From Rhodococcus sp. 06-235-1A (GTDB lineage: Bacteria; Actinomycetota; Actinomycetes; Mycobacteriales; Mycobacteriaceae), in assembly GCF_002258785.1 (NCBI RefSeq), contig NZ_NOYI01000009.1, positions 1-64,000 on the forward strand: a DNA stretch of 64,000 nt, in the 5' to 3' direction. Positions 32,882 through 42,061 of the stretch are shown here, in pieces. The notes under the pieces are model-generated. The model made no database searches and was not told the origin of the DNA. It saw only the letters and a list, made by a program, of their open reading frames with translations. Made by a program: the position numbers and the translations under genes. Numbering within the stretch: position 1 is the stretch's first letter; every line of letters begins with the position of its first letter.

Positions 32882-34177
32882 ATGCCTCTCGATCGTCGAT
32901 CCTTCCTCATCGGATCCGGTGCCGCCGCAGTACCGTTGCTGCTGGCGGGGTGCGGCTTCGTCAAGTCCAACCAGTCGCAACAGGCCGAGGGCACGCTGAC
33001 GTTCACCACATGGGGAACCGACGCCGAGTTGGCCGGCTTCCGAGCCTCGATCAGCGCATTCGAGGCGGCCAATCCCGGGTCGACGATCACCCTCAACGCA
33101 GTGCCGTACGAGCAGATGTTCACCAACATCGACGCCCAGCTCCAGGCGGGCAATCCGCCCGACATTTTCCGTGTTCCGTACTACACGTTCGGCGCGTATG
33201 CCGGCCGAGGCCAACTGCTGGATCTGTCGCCGCTGTTGGCGTCGGACACGCGTGATCAGTTCACGCCGACGGCGTGGGCCGCGGTGCAGAACGGCGGAAT
33301 TCCCTATGGCCTGCCGCACCATACCGATACGTCGGCAATTCTCGTCAACCGAAACCTGTTGTCGCAGGCTGGTATCGACTCGGTCCCGACAACCCTGGAC
33401 GAAGCCTGGACGTGGGACGAGTTGGCGTCGATCGGCGATCGACTACGTTCCTCGCTGCCGGCCGACAAGTATCCGTGGGCCTACAACTGGCAGGGCAACG
33501 GTGTCACCCGTTGGCTGAGTCTGCTGTTCCAGGCCGGCGGATCCTTCCTGGCCGAGGACCAGAAGACGCCGTTGATCGACTCCGACGAGGCTCGTCGGGC
33601 CGTCGAATTCTCGTCGTCCTTCTTCTCGAAGGGCTACGTGCCGGCCAACAACACCATCGCGTCGTCGAGTTACGCCAGCGAGGCCTGGTTCTCGCAGTCG
33701 GTGGCCATGGTGTGGTCGGGTGCGTTCCAATTGCCCGACGCCGATGCCACGGCCAGTTTCGATTGGACGGCCACCTACGCGCCGCGAGATCGCCGGGGCG
33801 GCGGCGACTTCGGCGGCAATGCACTCGTGGCGACGTCGCAGACCGCACAGCCGGAGCTGGCGGCGTCGTTCCTCGAGTTCGTCACCCAGCAGGAGCAGAT
33901 GCGCAACTTCTGCAGAGCCGCGTCGCTGCTGCCGACGCGCACCGACCTGCTCAACTCCGACCTCGAGTTCGATATCCGCTCGGAGCTGGCCCCGATCTTC
34001 GCGGCGCAGGCGACCACGGTGCAGCCGCAGGATGCAGCTCAGGTGGCGTCACCGTCGATGTCGGCGATCATTCCGGTTCTGAAGGAGCAGCTCGATCTCG
34101 CCTTCGCGGGTTCGCAGGATGCCGCCGCCACCGTCTCCGCCTTGCAGACCGGCATCGCCGGGGTCACCGGCGCATGA
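32882..34177 (+). CDS. Sugar ABC transporter substrate-binding lipoprotein (family 1)
   Basis: 431 residues. The N-terminus MPLDRRSFLIGSGAAAVPLLLAGCG combines a twin-Arg motif (DRRSFL) with a lipobox (LAGC), suggesting Tat export and lipidation. The mature part is a family 1 solute-binding protein: LTFTTWGTDAELAGF, QLQAGNPPDIFRVPY, WTWDELASIGDRLRS. It likely binds an oligosaccharide. It starts a three-gene operon with two permeases, and neighbouring genes overlap by 4 nt. No ATPase gene follows, as is usual for sugar importers that share an MsiK-type ATPase. Confidence 0.92.
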   Translation: MPLDRRSFLIGSGAAAVPLLLAGCGFVKSNQSQQAEGTLTFTTWGTDAELAGFRASISAFEAANPGSTITLNAVPYEQMFTNIDAQLQAGNPPDIFRVPYYTFGAYAGRGQLLDLSPLLASDTRDQFTPTAWAAVQNGGIPYGLPHHTDTSAILVNRNLLSQAGIDSVPTTLDEAWTWDELASIGDRLRSSLPADKYPWAYNWQGNGVTRWLSLLFQAGGSFLAEDQKTPLIDSDEARRAVEFSSSFFSKGYVPANNTIASSSYASEAWFSQSVAMVWSGAFQLPDADATASFDWTATYAPRDRRGGGDFGGNALVATSQTAQPELAASFLEFVTQQEQMRNFCRAASLLPTRTDLLNSDLEFDIRSELAPIFAAQATTVQPQDAAQVASPSMSAIIPVLKEQLDLAFAGSQDAAATVSALQTGIAGVTGA

Positions 34178-35115
34178 CGGCCACACCGATCACCCAGGCC
34201 GAGCAGAAAATCAAGGCCGAGCAGAAACCCAAGACCAAGCGCGCCGGCGCGAGGAAAGAAGCATTCGCGGCCGCCGGGTTTCTGGCTCCCAGCTATGCCC
34301 TCTTGGCCGTGTTCGTGCTCGTTCCCCTCGTCGCCGCGTTCGTCGTCAGCCTGCAGCAGACGGACGGATTCGGGGCCGGCGAGTTCGTCGGCGCGGCCAA
34401 TTACGCACGGCTGGTGGAGGATCCGCTGTTCTGGCGGGCACTGATCAATACGCTGGTGTTCACAGCGCTGGTTACTCCGCTGTCGATGCTGTTCGGTCTG
34501 ATCGCTGCGGTACTGCTCAATTCCGCGTTACCTGCCCGGCCGCTGTGGCGCTCACTCGTGATCCTGCCGATGGCCGTCTCGGGCGTTGCGACCGGACTGA
34601 TCGGCGTTCTGGTGTTCGACCAGAACTCCGGTGTGCTCAACAATCTGATCGGTTTCCTCGGTCTGCCCGCCATCGACTGGCAGTCCTCTCCCGGGCCCGC
34701 GTTCGCATCGATCGTCATCGCCACCGTGTGGTGGCGTACCGGGCTGAACATGCTGATCTACCTGGCCGGCCTTCAAGGTCTGGGTCCCGATCTGTACGAG
34801 GCTGCCCGATTGGACGGCGCGAACGCATTTCAACGCTTCCGCAACGTGACGGTGCCGCTGCTGGGTCCGACGTCGTTCTTCCTACTGGTACTCAACGTCA
34901 TCTACTCGTTCCAGGTGTTCGATCTGGTCTTCGTCCTCACCGGCGGCGGACCGGGCGGGGCAACATCGGTGCTGGTCACCTACGCCTACGAGACGGGCTT
35001 CGTCACCCGCGACCAGGGTTACGCCGCGTCGATCGGCATGGTGCTGTTCCTGTTCGCCCTCACGTTCGCCGCCGCGCAGTGGCGCGCGAGCCGAACGAAG
35101 GACCTGGTCGAATGA
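34174..35115 (+). CDS. Sugar ABC transporter permease, MalF/UgpA type
   Basis: 313 residues, six transmembrane helices after a Lys-rich cytosolic start (EQKIKAEQKPKTKRAGARK). The EAA loop YEAARLDGANAFQRFRNVTVPLL is the contact site for the ATPase. Conserved blocks such as PSYALLAVFVLVPLVAAF and VLTGGGPGGATSVLVTYAYE are typical of the first permease. ATG overlaps the substrate-binding gene stop by 4 nt. Confidence 0.94.
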   Translation: MTATPITQAEQKIKAEQKPKTKRAGARKEAFAAAGFLAPSYALLAVFVLVPLVAAFVVSLQQTDGFGAGEFVGAANYARLVEDPLFWRALINTLVFTALVTPLSMLFGLIAAVLLNSALPARPLWRSLVILPMAVSGVATGLIGVLVFDQNSGVLNNLIGFLGLPAIDWQSSPGPAFASIVIATVWWRTGLNMLIYLAGLQGLGPDLYEAARLDGANAFQRFRNVTVPLLGPTSFFLLVLNVIYSFQVFDLVFVLTGGGPGGATSVLVTYAYETGFVTRDQGYAASIGMVLFLFALTFAAAQWRASRTKDLVE

Positions 35116-35951
35116 GCGGGCCGAGGAACGCGTCCGCTCGCCGGGCACTGGTGCTGCGCACCGTGATCATCGCCGTCATCGGGTTGATCACCATAGCGCC
35201 GCTGTATTGGATGCTCGCCGTGGCGTTCTCGACTCGAGGGGAGTTGCTGGGCGGCGGCGAGTTGCGGCTGTGGCCACGGCAGGTGACGTGGGAGAACGTC
35301 ACCCGCGTCTTCGATTCGTTCCCGGTCGCGACGTGGCTGGGCAACTCGATCGCCATCGCCGTCGTCGTCACGATCATCACCGTGGTCACGAGCTTGCTGG
35401 CCGGATATGCTTTCGCGCACTTGAGGTTCCGGTTTTCGACGCCACTGTTCTTCATCGCGCTGGCAACGTTGGTGCTGCCCGTGCAGGTGATCATGGTGGC
35501 GCTGTTCCGCATCGTCGTCGGCCTCGGCCTGTACGGCACGTACTGGGCGGTGATCCTGCCGAGTTCGGCGTCGGCATTCGGGCTGTTCCTCGCACGCCAG
35601 TTCATGCTCGGCATTCCGCGTGAACTGCTCGAGGCGGCGCGACTCGACGGTGCCGGACACTGGCAGATCTTCCGGCGCGTCGTGCTACCCCTGTCGGGAC
35701 CGCTGATCGCCGTCCTCGCCTTCATGAGCCTGCTGCAATCGTGGAACGACTTCGCGTGGCCCTTGATTGCACTGCGGGAGAACGAGCTGTTCACGCTGCC
35801 CATCGGACTGCTGTACCTGCAGGGCCAGGCGAACAGCGACTACGGTGCCACGATGGCGTTCGCGCTGATCAACGTCGTGCCGATGGCACTGCTGTTCCTG
35901 TTCTTCCAGAAGTACTTCATCGCCGGATTCGCGCGCAGCGGGATCAAGTAG
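35112..35951 (+). CDS. Sugar ABC transporter permease, MalG/UgpE type
   Basis: 279 residues, six transmembrane helices. The EAA loop LLEAARLDGAGHWQIFRRVVLPL and the end LFLFFQKYFIAGFARSGIK are classic for the second sugar permease. It starts inside an ATGA overlap with the first permease. The channel forms with the two permeases and an external ATPase. A terminator follows. Confidence 0.94.
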   Translation: MSGPRNASARRALVLRTVIIAVIGLITIAPLYWMLAVAFSTRGELLGGGELRLWPRQVTWENVTRVFDSFPVATWLGNSIAIAVVVTIITVVTSLLAGYAFAHLRFRFSTPLFFIALATLVLPVQVIMVALFRIVVGLGLYGTYWAVILPSSASAFGLFLARQFMLGIPRELLEAARLDGAGHWQIFRRVVLPLSGPLIAVLAFMSLLQSWNDFAWPLIALRENELFTLPIGLLYLQGQANSDYGATMAFALINVVPMALLFLFFQKYFIAGFARSGIK

Positions 35952-35952
35952 G

Positions 35953-35980
35953 CCCCCTTCAGGGCGCCTGAGGGTGGGTG
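35953..35980 (+). terminator. Terminator hairpin after the sugar ABC operon
   Basis: CCTTCAGG pairs with CCTGAGGG across a 3-nt loop (one wobble), immediately after the permease stop. Short, no T tract. Confidence 0.45.
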
Positions 35981-36067
35981 AGGTGTCCCGCCGGTTATGG
36001 TGCAAGCGACTACGAGGCCGCTGCCTGTGCCGCGGCCCGCCACCGTGAACGAAGGGGATCGTACGAC

Positions 36068-36835
36068 GTGGAGATTTCAGGAACAGCAGCACTTGTCACC
36101 GGTGGAGCGTCGGGCCTCGGTGCCGCAACGGCCGCACGTCTGGCCGCCGCAGGCGTCACCGTGTTCGGGCTCGATCTGCCACAGTCGATCGAGCGCGCCG
36201 GAGACAGCGTCCCGGCCGGGGTGACTCTGCTGCCCGCAGATGTCACCAGCGAGGCCGAGGTCGAGGCCGCACTGGACACCATCGTCGAATCCGGTGTGCC
36301 GCTGCGCATCGTCGTCAACTGCGCGGGCGTGGGCTGGGCGGGCCGCATCCTGTCCAAGAAGGGACCGCACGATCTCGAGCTGTTCCGCACCGTCATCACC
36401 ATCAACCTGCTGGGCACGTTCAACGTGATGCGGCTGGCCGCGAACCGGATGCAGTCGCAGTCGACCGTGGACGACGCAGGCCAGCGCGGCGTCGTCATCA
36501 ACACCGCATCGGTCGCGGCGTTCGAGGGCCAGATCGGTCAGATCGCCTACACCGCCTCCAAGGGCGGCGTGCACGCGATGACCATCACCGCTGCCCGCGA
36601 CCTCGCGCAGGTCGGTATCCGCGTCAACACCATCGCCCCCGGCATCGTCGACACCCCGATGTTGGCCGGCGTCACCGAGGAATACCGTCAGGGCCTCGAG
36701 GCGTCGGTACCGTTCCCGTCGCGTCTGGCTCAGCCCAGCGAGTACGCGCAGCTGGTCCAGATGATCGCCGAGCACGACTATCTCAACGGTGAGACCATCC
36801 GCATGGACGGCGCAATCCGTATGGCTCCGCGTTAA
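36068..36835 (+). CDS. SDR-family dehydrogenase, 3-hydroxyacyl-CoA/17beta-HSD10-like
   Basis: 255 residues, Rossmann fold. Cofactor motif TGGASGLG (11-18), NCAG at 83-86 and the catalytic Ser147, Tyr160 and Lys164 (NTASVAAFEGQ, AYTASK). IAPGIVDTPMLAGV and GETIRMDGAIRMAPR at the end are typical for the NAD-dependent 3-hydroxy-2-methylbutyryl-CoA dehydrogenase-like subgroup. It is predicted to oxidise a 3-hydroxyacyl-CoA or a hydroxysteroid. GTG 36068 is preceded by AAGGGG. A stand-alone gene. Confidence 0.9.
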   Translation: MEISGTAALVTGGASGLGAATAARLAAAGVTVFGLDLPQSIERAGDSVPAGVTLLPADVTSEAEVEAALDTIVESGVPLRIVVNCAGVGWAGRILSKKGPHDLELFRTVITINLLGTFNVMRLAANRMQSQSTVDDAGQRGVVINTASVAAFEGQIGQIAYTASKGGVHAMTITAARDLAQVGIRVNTIAPGIVDTPMLAGVTEEYRQGLEASVPFPSRLAQPSEYAQLVQMIAEHDYLNGETIRMDGAIRMAPR

Positions 36836-36850
36836 CCACTGACCACTCCG

Positions 36851-36880
36851 CGTGGCCCCGCCGAACGGTGCGGGGTCACG
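36851..36880. terminator. Convergent hairpin terminator
   Basis: CGTGGCCCCGCC (36851-36862) pairs with GGTGCGGGGTCACG (36867-36880), with a wobble and a one-base mismatch. It lies between the SDR gene and the leftward TM0106-type gene, overlapping the latter's stop codon. Confidence 0.65.
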
Positions 36881-38474
36881 CGCGAGCGCGCAGGTCCGCC
36901 ACCGTCGGGATCTCCTTCTCCGCCCGGTCGGACATCCACTCGCGCAACACTTTCGTCGCGAGTACGTCGTCCTCGTTGTAGACCAGTAGCCGCTCGCGCT
37001 GGGTGAGGTCTGGCTCCGCGTCGTATCCGACGGCCTCGCGGTACCAACCCATCGACGCCTCGCCGCCTGCCTCGTCGTCACGCCAGGCGAATCCTGCCAC
37101 CGGCGCAATCTTCTTCAGGCCCTTGCCGTTCGGGCAGATGAACTGATCACTGACGGCCTGATAGATGTCCACCCACTGCTCACTGTCGATGAACTCGCGG
37201 ATCTGCGCCTCGGTGGGCACCCCGGGAATATCGGCGAAGCGACGGGCCGAGTCGAGCAACCACTTGTCCTCGGCCTGACGCGAATAGCAGTACGCCGCAA
37301 AGGTTTTGCCGCGTGCGGCCGCGTCGGCCCTGGTGTCCATCAGCCACTTCCAGAACACCGCGAACGAGCGCCCCTCGTCGACGGTCGGCAGCGGATCCCA
37401 CGTGACGAAGCCCCGGTAGGTCGGCGGCGGACCACCCGCTTCGGTGAGCAGAGTGCCCCACAGATACGCGCCGTGTTCCTGGTAGCTCTCCATGTCCACG
37501 TCCACCTCGACGTCGGCGCGGTGCACCGAGACGGTCTCCGAGCGCCGCAGCAAGGGCACATCGGCTCGCCAGGCCAGCGCCGCGGACACCGCGTCGTCGA
37601 AGTTCCCGAACGGCCACTCCTCGGGAGCCGGACCGGTCCATTGCGCCAACTCGTCGATGGTGCGCACACCCGCGCTGCGGAGCACGTCCGCGCGGGAGCC
37701 GGAGGCGACCAGCGAGACGTCGCGAACGGCCTCGAGTTGCGGCTTGCAGTCGAACCACCACGCACACGAACGACATTCACTCACCTGAGAGGGAACGGTG
37801 AACGCGCTGCCCTGCGCGACGGCGAGCCGATCGGCGAAGCGGGTGTCGTATTCGGCCAGGACAGTCGTCAGGTCGTGCACCAACATGCATTCGCCTCGAT
37901 AGCCCACCGCGCCGCCGACGGGTGTGGCCGTGGCCCATCCCTCGTGCGCCAGCATGCGATACAGGTGGGCGAGCCGAAGCTGGTCGCGAAGCTGACTACG
38001 CACCTTGCGGGTCTCGTCCACGCCCGGAGCCCAACGGTCAAGCGGGGTGGTTCTCGCGCCCCGGCCCGGATCGGTGACCTTGTGGTTGACGACGATCACC
38101 GGGATGTACCCACCGGCCGCGTCGCGCACCAGCAGTTCGCTGCGTCCGCGTCGACCGGTATCGCGTTCCAGAGGCAGTACCGCATTCCAGATGCGCTCGA
38201 CTCCGGCCCGGCAGGCAGCGATGGTCGCATCGGCGGCGGCATGGGCAGTGGGTTCGTCGATTTCGATCCACTTCGTCGGATCGGGCCCAGCCAACTGCGC
38301 GCGGACGTTCTCACGATGCGCCTGAGCGGCTTCCCGGCGCTGGCGTACCCCGGGGTTCTCCGGTTCTCCGCGGAGCAGCGATCCGTAGGCGGTATCGAGG
38401 TAGAGCCGATGACGACACCGCGTCAACGATCCGGCGTCGAGCAGCACGGGTGCAGGAGCTCGTCGACCGTTCAC
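36876..38474 (-). CDS. TM0106-family RecB-like nuclease with RNase H-like tail
   Basis: 532 residues. The N-terminal RecB/PD-(D/E)XK-like half has LLDAGSLTRCRHRLYLDTAYG, GYIPVIVVNHKVTD and a Cys cluster ECRSCAWWFDCKPQL, as in RecB-type nucleases with an iron-sulfur or zinc site. The C-terminal half carries a ribonuclease H-like fold (VDVDMESYQEHGAYLWGTLL, CYSRQAEDKWLLDSARRF, YNEDDVLATKVLREWM) with conserved Asp/Glu. It is a predicted DNA processing enzyme of unknown physiological role. ATG at 38474. Not in an operon with neighbours. Confidence 0.87.
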   Translation of the reverse strand: MNGRRAPAPVLLDAGSLTRCRHRLYLDTAYGSLLRGEPENPGVRQRREAAQAHRENVRAQLAGPDPTKWIEIDEPTAHAAADATIAACRAGVERIWNAVLPLERDTGRRGRSELLVRDAAGGYIPVIVVNHKVTDPGRGARTTPLDRWAPGVDETRKVRSQLRDQLRLAHLYRMLAHEGWATATPVGGAVGYRGECMLVHDLTTVLAEYDTRFADRLAVAQGSAFTVPSQVSECRSCAWWFDCKPQLEAVRDVSLVASGSRADVLRSAGVRTIDELAQWTGPAPEEWPFGNFDDAVSAALAWRADVPLLRRSETVSVHRADVEVDVDMESYQEHGAYLWGTLLTEAGGPPPTYRGFVTWDPLPTVDEGRSFAVFWKWLMDTRADAAARGKTFAAYCYSRQAEDKWLLDSARRFADIPGVPTEAQIREFIDSEQWVDIYQAVSDQFICPNGKGLKKIAPVAGFAWRDDEAGGEASMGWYREAVGYDAEPDLTQRERLLVYNEDDVLATKVLREWMSDRAEKEIPTVADLRARA

Positions 38475-38606
38475 ACTTCAAGACATTAGGTCAGCCCTCC
38501 GACAGCCGGTGCAGATCACCGCCCGTCGGCCTGCGAACACCACCGCCCGATAAGGTGTGTGAAACGCACCGTTTCCGCCTAGCAGCACATGTCAGGAGCC
38601 TTGTCG

Positions 38607-39257
38607 ATGGGTTTGTTCCGCAAGCGTAAGGGTCGTGCCACTCGCAAGGCAGAGGCCAAGGCCCTCAAGCACAAGGCCACGTTGGAAGCGAAGCTCGGCG
38701 CGAAGAACGAGCGCAAACAGTTGAAGTCGATCGCCAAGGCGCAGCGCAAGCTCAGCGCTGTGGAGGCAAAGTCGCAGAAGAACGTCGAGAAGGCGCAGGT
38801 CTCGGCTCTGCGGGCGCAGCAGAAGGCCGCTGCGCAGGGCACTCTCAGCGTGGCGCAGATCCGCAAGTACCTCGGCATCGCTCGACTGCTGCTGCCGGTG
38901 CTGGCTCCGATCGCCTACCGCGCGGCCACTGTCGTTCGGGGGCAGCTGGACAACCGCAAGGCCCAGCAGCTGGGTATCGCTCCGGATCAGCTCAGCGAGT
39001 ACACCGGACACGGCGGCAGGCTCAGTGCCCGCATCGCCGGTGCCGAGAAGTCGCTGAACACCATTGGGGAACGCCGTTCGGATCCCGAGACCAAGAGTTT
39101 CGGTGCGGCCATCAGCGAGCGTCTGGACGATCTGACCACCGCTGTGCGTGCGTCCGAGCAGATGCCGCCCGCTCGCCGTAAGACCGCCCACGCCGCTATC
39201 TCCGCGGAGCTCGACGGCATCGAGGCCGATCTGCTCGCCCGTCTCGGCGTGCGCTGA
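38607..39257 (+). CDS. DUF6474-family basic protein
   Basis: 216 residues. Residues 1-80 are a Lys/Arg/Ala/Glu-rich helix, probably coiled (RKRKGRATRKAEAKALKHKA, KNERKQLKSIAKAQRKL). A hydrophobic stretch follows (LGIARLLLPVLAPIAYRAATVV), then a soluble helical C-terminus. This matches DUF6474. ATG 38607 is chosen because AGGAG lies 8 nt upstream; the in-frame ATG at 38589 has none. The function is unknown. It starts a rightward run into the copper cluster with a 13-bp gap. Confidence 0.82.
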   Translation: MGLFRKRKGRATRKAEAKALKHKATLEAKLGAKNERKQLKSIAKAQRKLSAVEAKSQKNVEKAQVSALRAQQKAAAQGTLSVAQIRKYLGIARLLLPVLAPIAYRAATVVRGQLDNRKAQQLGIAPDQLSEYTGHGGRLSARIAGAEKSLNTIGERRSDPETKSFGAAISERLDDLTTAVRASEQMPPARRKTAHAAISAELDGIEADLLARLGVR

Positions 39258-39270
39258 ACCCACTGAACAC

Positions 39271-39798
39271 ATGACGACCGACGCTTCTGCCGCACCGCTT
39301 CGCGGCGGAGCTGTCGGAACCGTCACCGCCGCGCTCGCGGTGGCCGCACACGGCATGGCCGGGGGCGGGTATCCCGACGGTTCCGCACTGGCCCTGCTGG
39401 CCGTCGTCAGCATCGGCATCGGTGCCATGACGGCGCTGCCCCGGCGTTCGACCGTTCTGTTGCTCCTGGCTCTGATGGCAGGCCAACTTTTCACCCACAT
39501 CGCGCTGAGCCTGAGCGACATGACCGGCATGCTGCACAGCCACTCGCTACTGCCCAGCACGGCGATGATCGGTTTCCACGCAGCCGCCTCGGTGGTCGCC
39601 GCGCTGATGATCGCCAGCGCCGAACGCCTCTACGGCCCGATCACCTCCATCGTCCGCGCCGTTCTTGCGCTTCTCACTCCCCTGCCCGACGGTACCGCCG
39701 TCGGTCGCGTATCCATGTCGGTTGCGGTTCCCTCGGTGCACGGCGCCGCCCTGGACTGGGCCATTTCTCGTCGCGGACCCCCGATCTCGGTGTACTGA
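39271..39798 (+). CDS. Small membrane protein at the head of the copper cluster
   Basis: 175 residues with about four transmembrane helices (VTAALAVAAHGMAGGG, LALLAVVSIGIGAMTAL, TVLLLLALMAGQLFTHIAL, AMIGFHAAASVVAALMIAS). His and Met residues cluster around the membrane segments (AHGMAGG, HIALSLSDMTGMLHSHS), which would suit copper handling. I do not recognise a family. It lies 13 bp after the DUF6474 gene and 46 bp before ycnI, with copC and copD next, so a copper-linked role is inference from context. Confidence 0.7.
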   Translation: MTTDASAAPLRGGAVGTVTAALAVAAHGMAGGGYPDGSALALLAVVSIGIGAMTALPRRSTVLLLLALMAGQLFTHIALSLSDMTGMLHSHSLLPSTAMIGFHAAASVVAALMIASAERLYGPITSIVRAVLALLTPLPDGTAVGRVSMSVAVPSVHGAALDWAISRRGPPISVY

Positions 39799-39844
39799 CC
39801 GACATCCTTTCCGCACTTCTCCACACAGAAATGACCCAATACCC

Positions 39845-40510
39845 ATGAAGAGCTCTCTTTCCCGTGCCCTGTTCGTCTCCGGGGCAACCGTCGGCGCGCT
39901 GCTGATCGGCGCAGGCGCAGCGTCTGCACACGTCGTCGTCTCTGCACCCGACGCCGAGCAGGGCGGCTACTCGGTTCTGACGTTCCGCGTTCCCACCGAG
40001 TCCGACACCGCCTCGACCAATTCGGTCAAGGTCACCCTGCCCGGCCTCAATTCCGCTCGTACGCAGCCCATTCCGGGTTGGACGTCCACCGTCGAGAAGG
40101 ACTCCGCCGATCTCGCGGTATTGGTGACGTGGACGGCGAATCCCGGTGCCGAGGTCGGCCCTGGGCAGTTCCAGCAGTTCCTGCTCTCGGCGGGTCCGCT
40201 GCCAGAGGAGGAGACCGTCTCGTTCCCGGCCACCCAGACCTACACCGACGGTGAGGTCGTCGAGTGGAACGAGCCCATGGCACAGGACGGCAGCGAACCC
40301 GAATTGCCCGCGCCCACTCTGACTCTCGCCGCAGCCAGCGGCGAGGCTCACGGCGGAAGCCACTCGGCGACGACCGAGACCGCCGAGGCATCGTCGGAGG
40401 CGTCGTCTACCGACAACACCGCTCGCTGGATCGCCGGCGTCGGACTCGTACTCGGGGCCGTCGGCGCAGGTCTCGGCATCGGCGCGACGATCCGGGCGCG
40501 GCGCTCGTGA
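39845..40510 (+). CDS. YcnI-family (DUF1775) copper-binding membrane protein
   Basis: 221 residues. The signal peptide ends ASAHVVVSAPDAEQGGYS, leaving an N-terminal His after cleavage, the copper-binding site of YcnI. The DUF1775 domain has FRVPTESDTASTNSVKVTLP, PIPGWTS, and W/E motifs. A C-terminal transmembrane helix (WIAGVGLVLGAVGAGLGIGA) anchors it outside. GTG of copC overlaps its stop by 4 nt. Likely a copper chaperone delivering to CopC/CopD or cytochrome oxidase. Confidence 0.92.
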   Translation: MKSSLSRALFVSGATVGALLIGAGAASAHVVVSAPDAEQGGYSVLTFRVPTESDTASTNSVKVTLPGLNSARTQPIPGWTSTVEKDSADLAVLVTWTANPGAEVGPGQFQQFLLSAGPLPEEETVSFPATQTYTDGEVVEWNEPMAQDGSEPELPAPTLTLAAASGEAHGGSHSATTETAEASSEASSTDNTARWIAGVGLVLGAVGAGLGIGATIRARRS

Positions 40511-41052
40511 GGTCGCTGGTCCTTCCCGCGAAAGCACTGGTCGTCTCGGTGATGGCGCTGCTGGCGCTGGTGATCGCGGCACCCGTCGCGTCGGCGCATT
40601 CGCAGGTCACCGGCTACAGCCCGGCCGACGGTTCCGCGCTCGACTCGTCTCCGGCGACGGCATCGGTGTCGTTCAACGAGGTACCGCAGGCGCAGTTCGC
40701 CACGCTCAACGTCGTCGGACCCGACGGCAACATCTGGTCCAAGGGCGACGCCCGCATCGAGGGCCAGAGCGTGGTGGTCGATGTCGGCGAGCTGGGCCCG
40801 ATCGGCGAATACACCCTTGCGTATCGCATCACCTCGGCCGACGGCCATCCGGTGAGCGGCACCGCGACGTTCACGCTGACTCAGGAAGGATCCGGGACTC
40901 CAGGGGCACCGGCCGACGCCTCGGGCACCGCCGAGGAGTCCGAGTCCGGGTTCCTCGGCGGCTACGGCCACATCGTGTTGATCGTGGTTGCGGTTCTGGC
41001 CTTCGCAGGGGCATTGGGATTCGCCCTGCGTAAGCCGAAGACCCTGAAGTAG
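40507..41052 (+). CDS. copC: CopC-family copper-binding protein
   Basis: 181 residues. Signal peptide, then ASAHSQVTGYSPADGS with the mature N-terminal His. The CopC beta-barrel includes FNEVPQAQFATLNVVGPDG and YRITSADGHPVSG, where His and Asp complete the Cu(II) site. A C-terminal helix (HIVLIVVAVLAFAGALGFAL) anchors it. GTG 40507 overlaps the ycnI stop. It precedes copD by 7 bp, and the two form a copper uptake or delivery pair. Confidence 0.93.
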   Translation: MRSLVLPAKALVVSVMALLALVIAAPVASAHSQVTGYSPADGSALDSSPATASVSFNEVPQAQFATLNVVGPDGNIWSKGDARIEGQSVVVDVGELGPIGEYTLAYRITSADGHPVSGTATFTLTQEGSGTPGAPADASGTAEESESGFLGGYGHIVLIVVAVLAFAGALGFALRKPKTLK

Positions 41053-41059
41053 GACCGAC

Positions 41060-42013
41060 GTGGCTGCGGTGGGCGAGAGAAGCGTTCGGCTCGTGCTCGC
41101 CGCCGCAGCCTCGGGGTTGGTGGGGGTCGCGGCAGCGTTCGCGCTGGCGTATCCCACCTTTCCCGGCGGGTCGTCGTGGCTGCGAGTCATCGCGGTGGCG
41201 ACGGGTTCGGTGGTGTTGGGGTTCGGAGTTCTCGCCGTCATGGACGCCAATTCCGAACCCCGACGCCCCGCAGTCGACCCGCTGGTGATGTGGCGTGCGA
41301 TCGGATTCCTGTCGGGGCTGTGGGCGGTGGCCGAGTTCGTTCTGCTCGCGGCTGCCGCTGCAGATTCTTCCGGTAGTACGCCGCTGACGTTGTCGCCGAG
41401 CGCATTCGCAGCATTCGCCACCGAGATTTCGGTCGGCCGACTCGGAACGGCGACGGTGATCCTGGCGCTCGCTCTGTGCGCGATCGGGGTGGCCGGATAT
41501 CGAGGCGCAGCGAGCTGGTCTCCGGTTCCGGTGATCGTGTTGGCGTCCCTCGCCCTGGTGGCGCGACCGATCACCGGGCACATGTCGCAGTTCGCGTTCG
41601 GCTCCATTGCCGTTGCGATGCATGTGGTGTGCGCCTCGGTGTGGCTCGGGGTTCTCGGTGCGATGGCGCTGAGTCTGCGGAGCAAGTCCGCCTGGGCGAC
41701 GCTGCTGCCGGTGTATTCCAGGATTGCCTTCTGGTGCGTGGTCGGGGTCGCAGGCACCGGTGTGCTCGACGCAGTCCTGAAGCTGGACAGCGTCGCGGCA
41801 ACGGTCGAGACCGGTTACGGCCGAATCGTTCTCGCCAAGATTGTGATCACCGTGATCCTGGTCGTCGTGGCTCACCGAATCCGTGGGACGTGGTTGCCGA
41901 CCGTGTCCGGGCATCGATCCACTGTGGAGCAGTCGGTGGGCCGAGCGGCCGCGCATGTGTGCCTGCTGGCGGTGGCATTCGGCTCGGCTGCGGCGCTGGC
42001 GACCACGGCGTGA
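41060..42013 (+). CDS. copD: CopD-family copper-transport membrane protein
   Basis: 317 residues, about eight transmembrane helices. CopD-type features include LVARPITGHMSQFAFGSIAVAMHVVCASVWLG with conserved His/Met and a Trp, and ARIAFWCVVGVAGTGVLDAVLKL. It imports or shuttles copper in partnership with CopC. GTG 41060. The cluster ends here, 48 bp before the methyltransferase gene. Confidence 0.9.
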   Translation: MAAVGERSVRLVLAAAASGLVGVAAAFALAYPTFPGGSSWLRVIAVATGSVVLGFGVLAVMDANSEPRRPAVDPLVMWRAIGFLSGLWAVAEFVLLAAAAADSSGSTPLTLSPSAFAAFATEISVGRLGTATVILALALCAIGVAGYRGAASWSPVPVIVLASLALVARPITGHMSQFAFGSIAVAMHVVCASVWLGVLGAMALSLRSKSAWATLLPVYSRIAFWCVVGVAGTGVLDAVLKLDSVAATVETGYGRIVLAKIVITVILVVVAHRIRGTWLPTVSGHRSTVEQSVGRAAAHVCLLAVAFGSAAALATTA

Positions 42014-42061
42014 GCCGGCAGTAGCCGAAACCTTGTCGGGAGTCTGTACTAGCCTGAGTGA

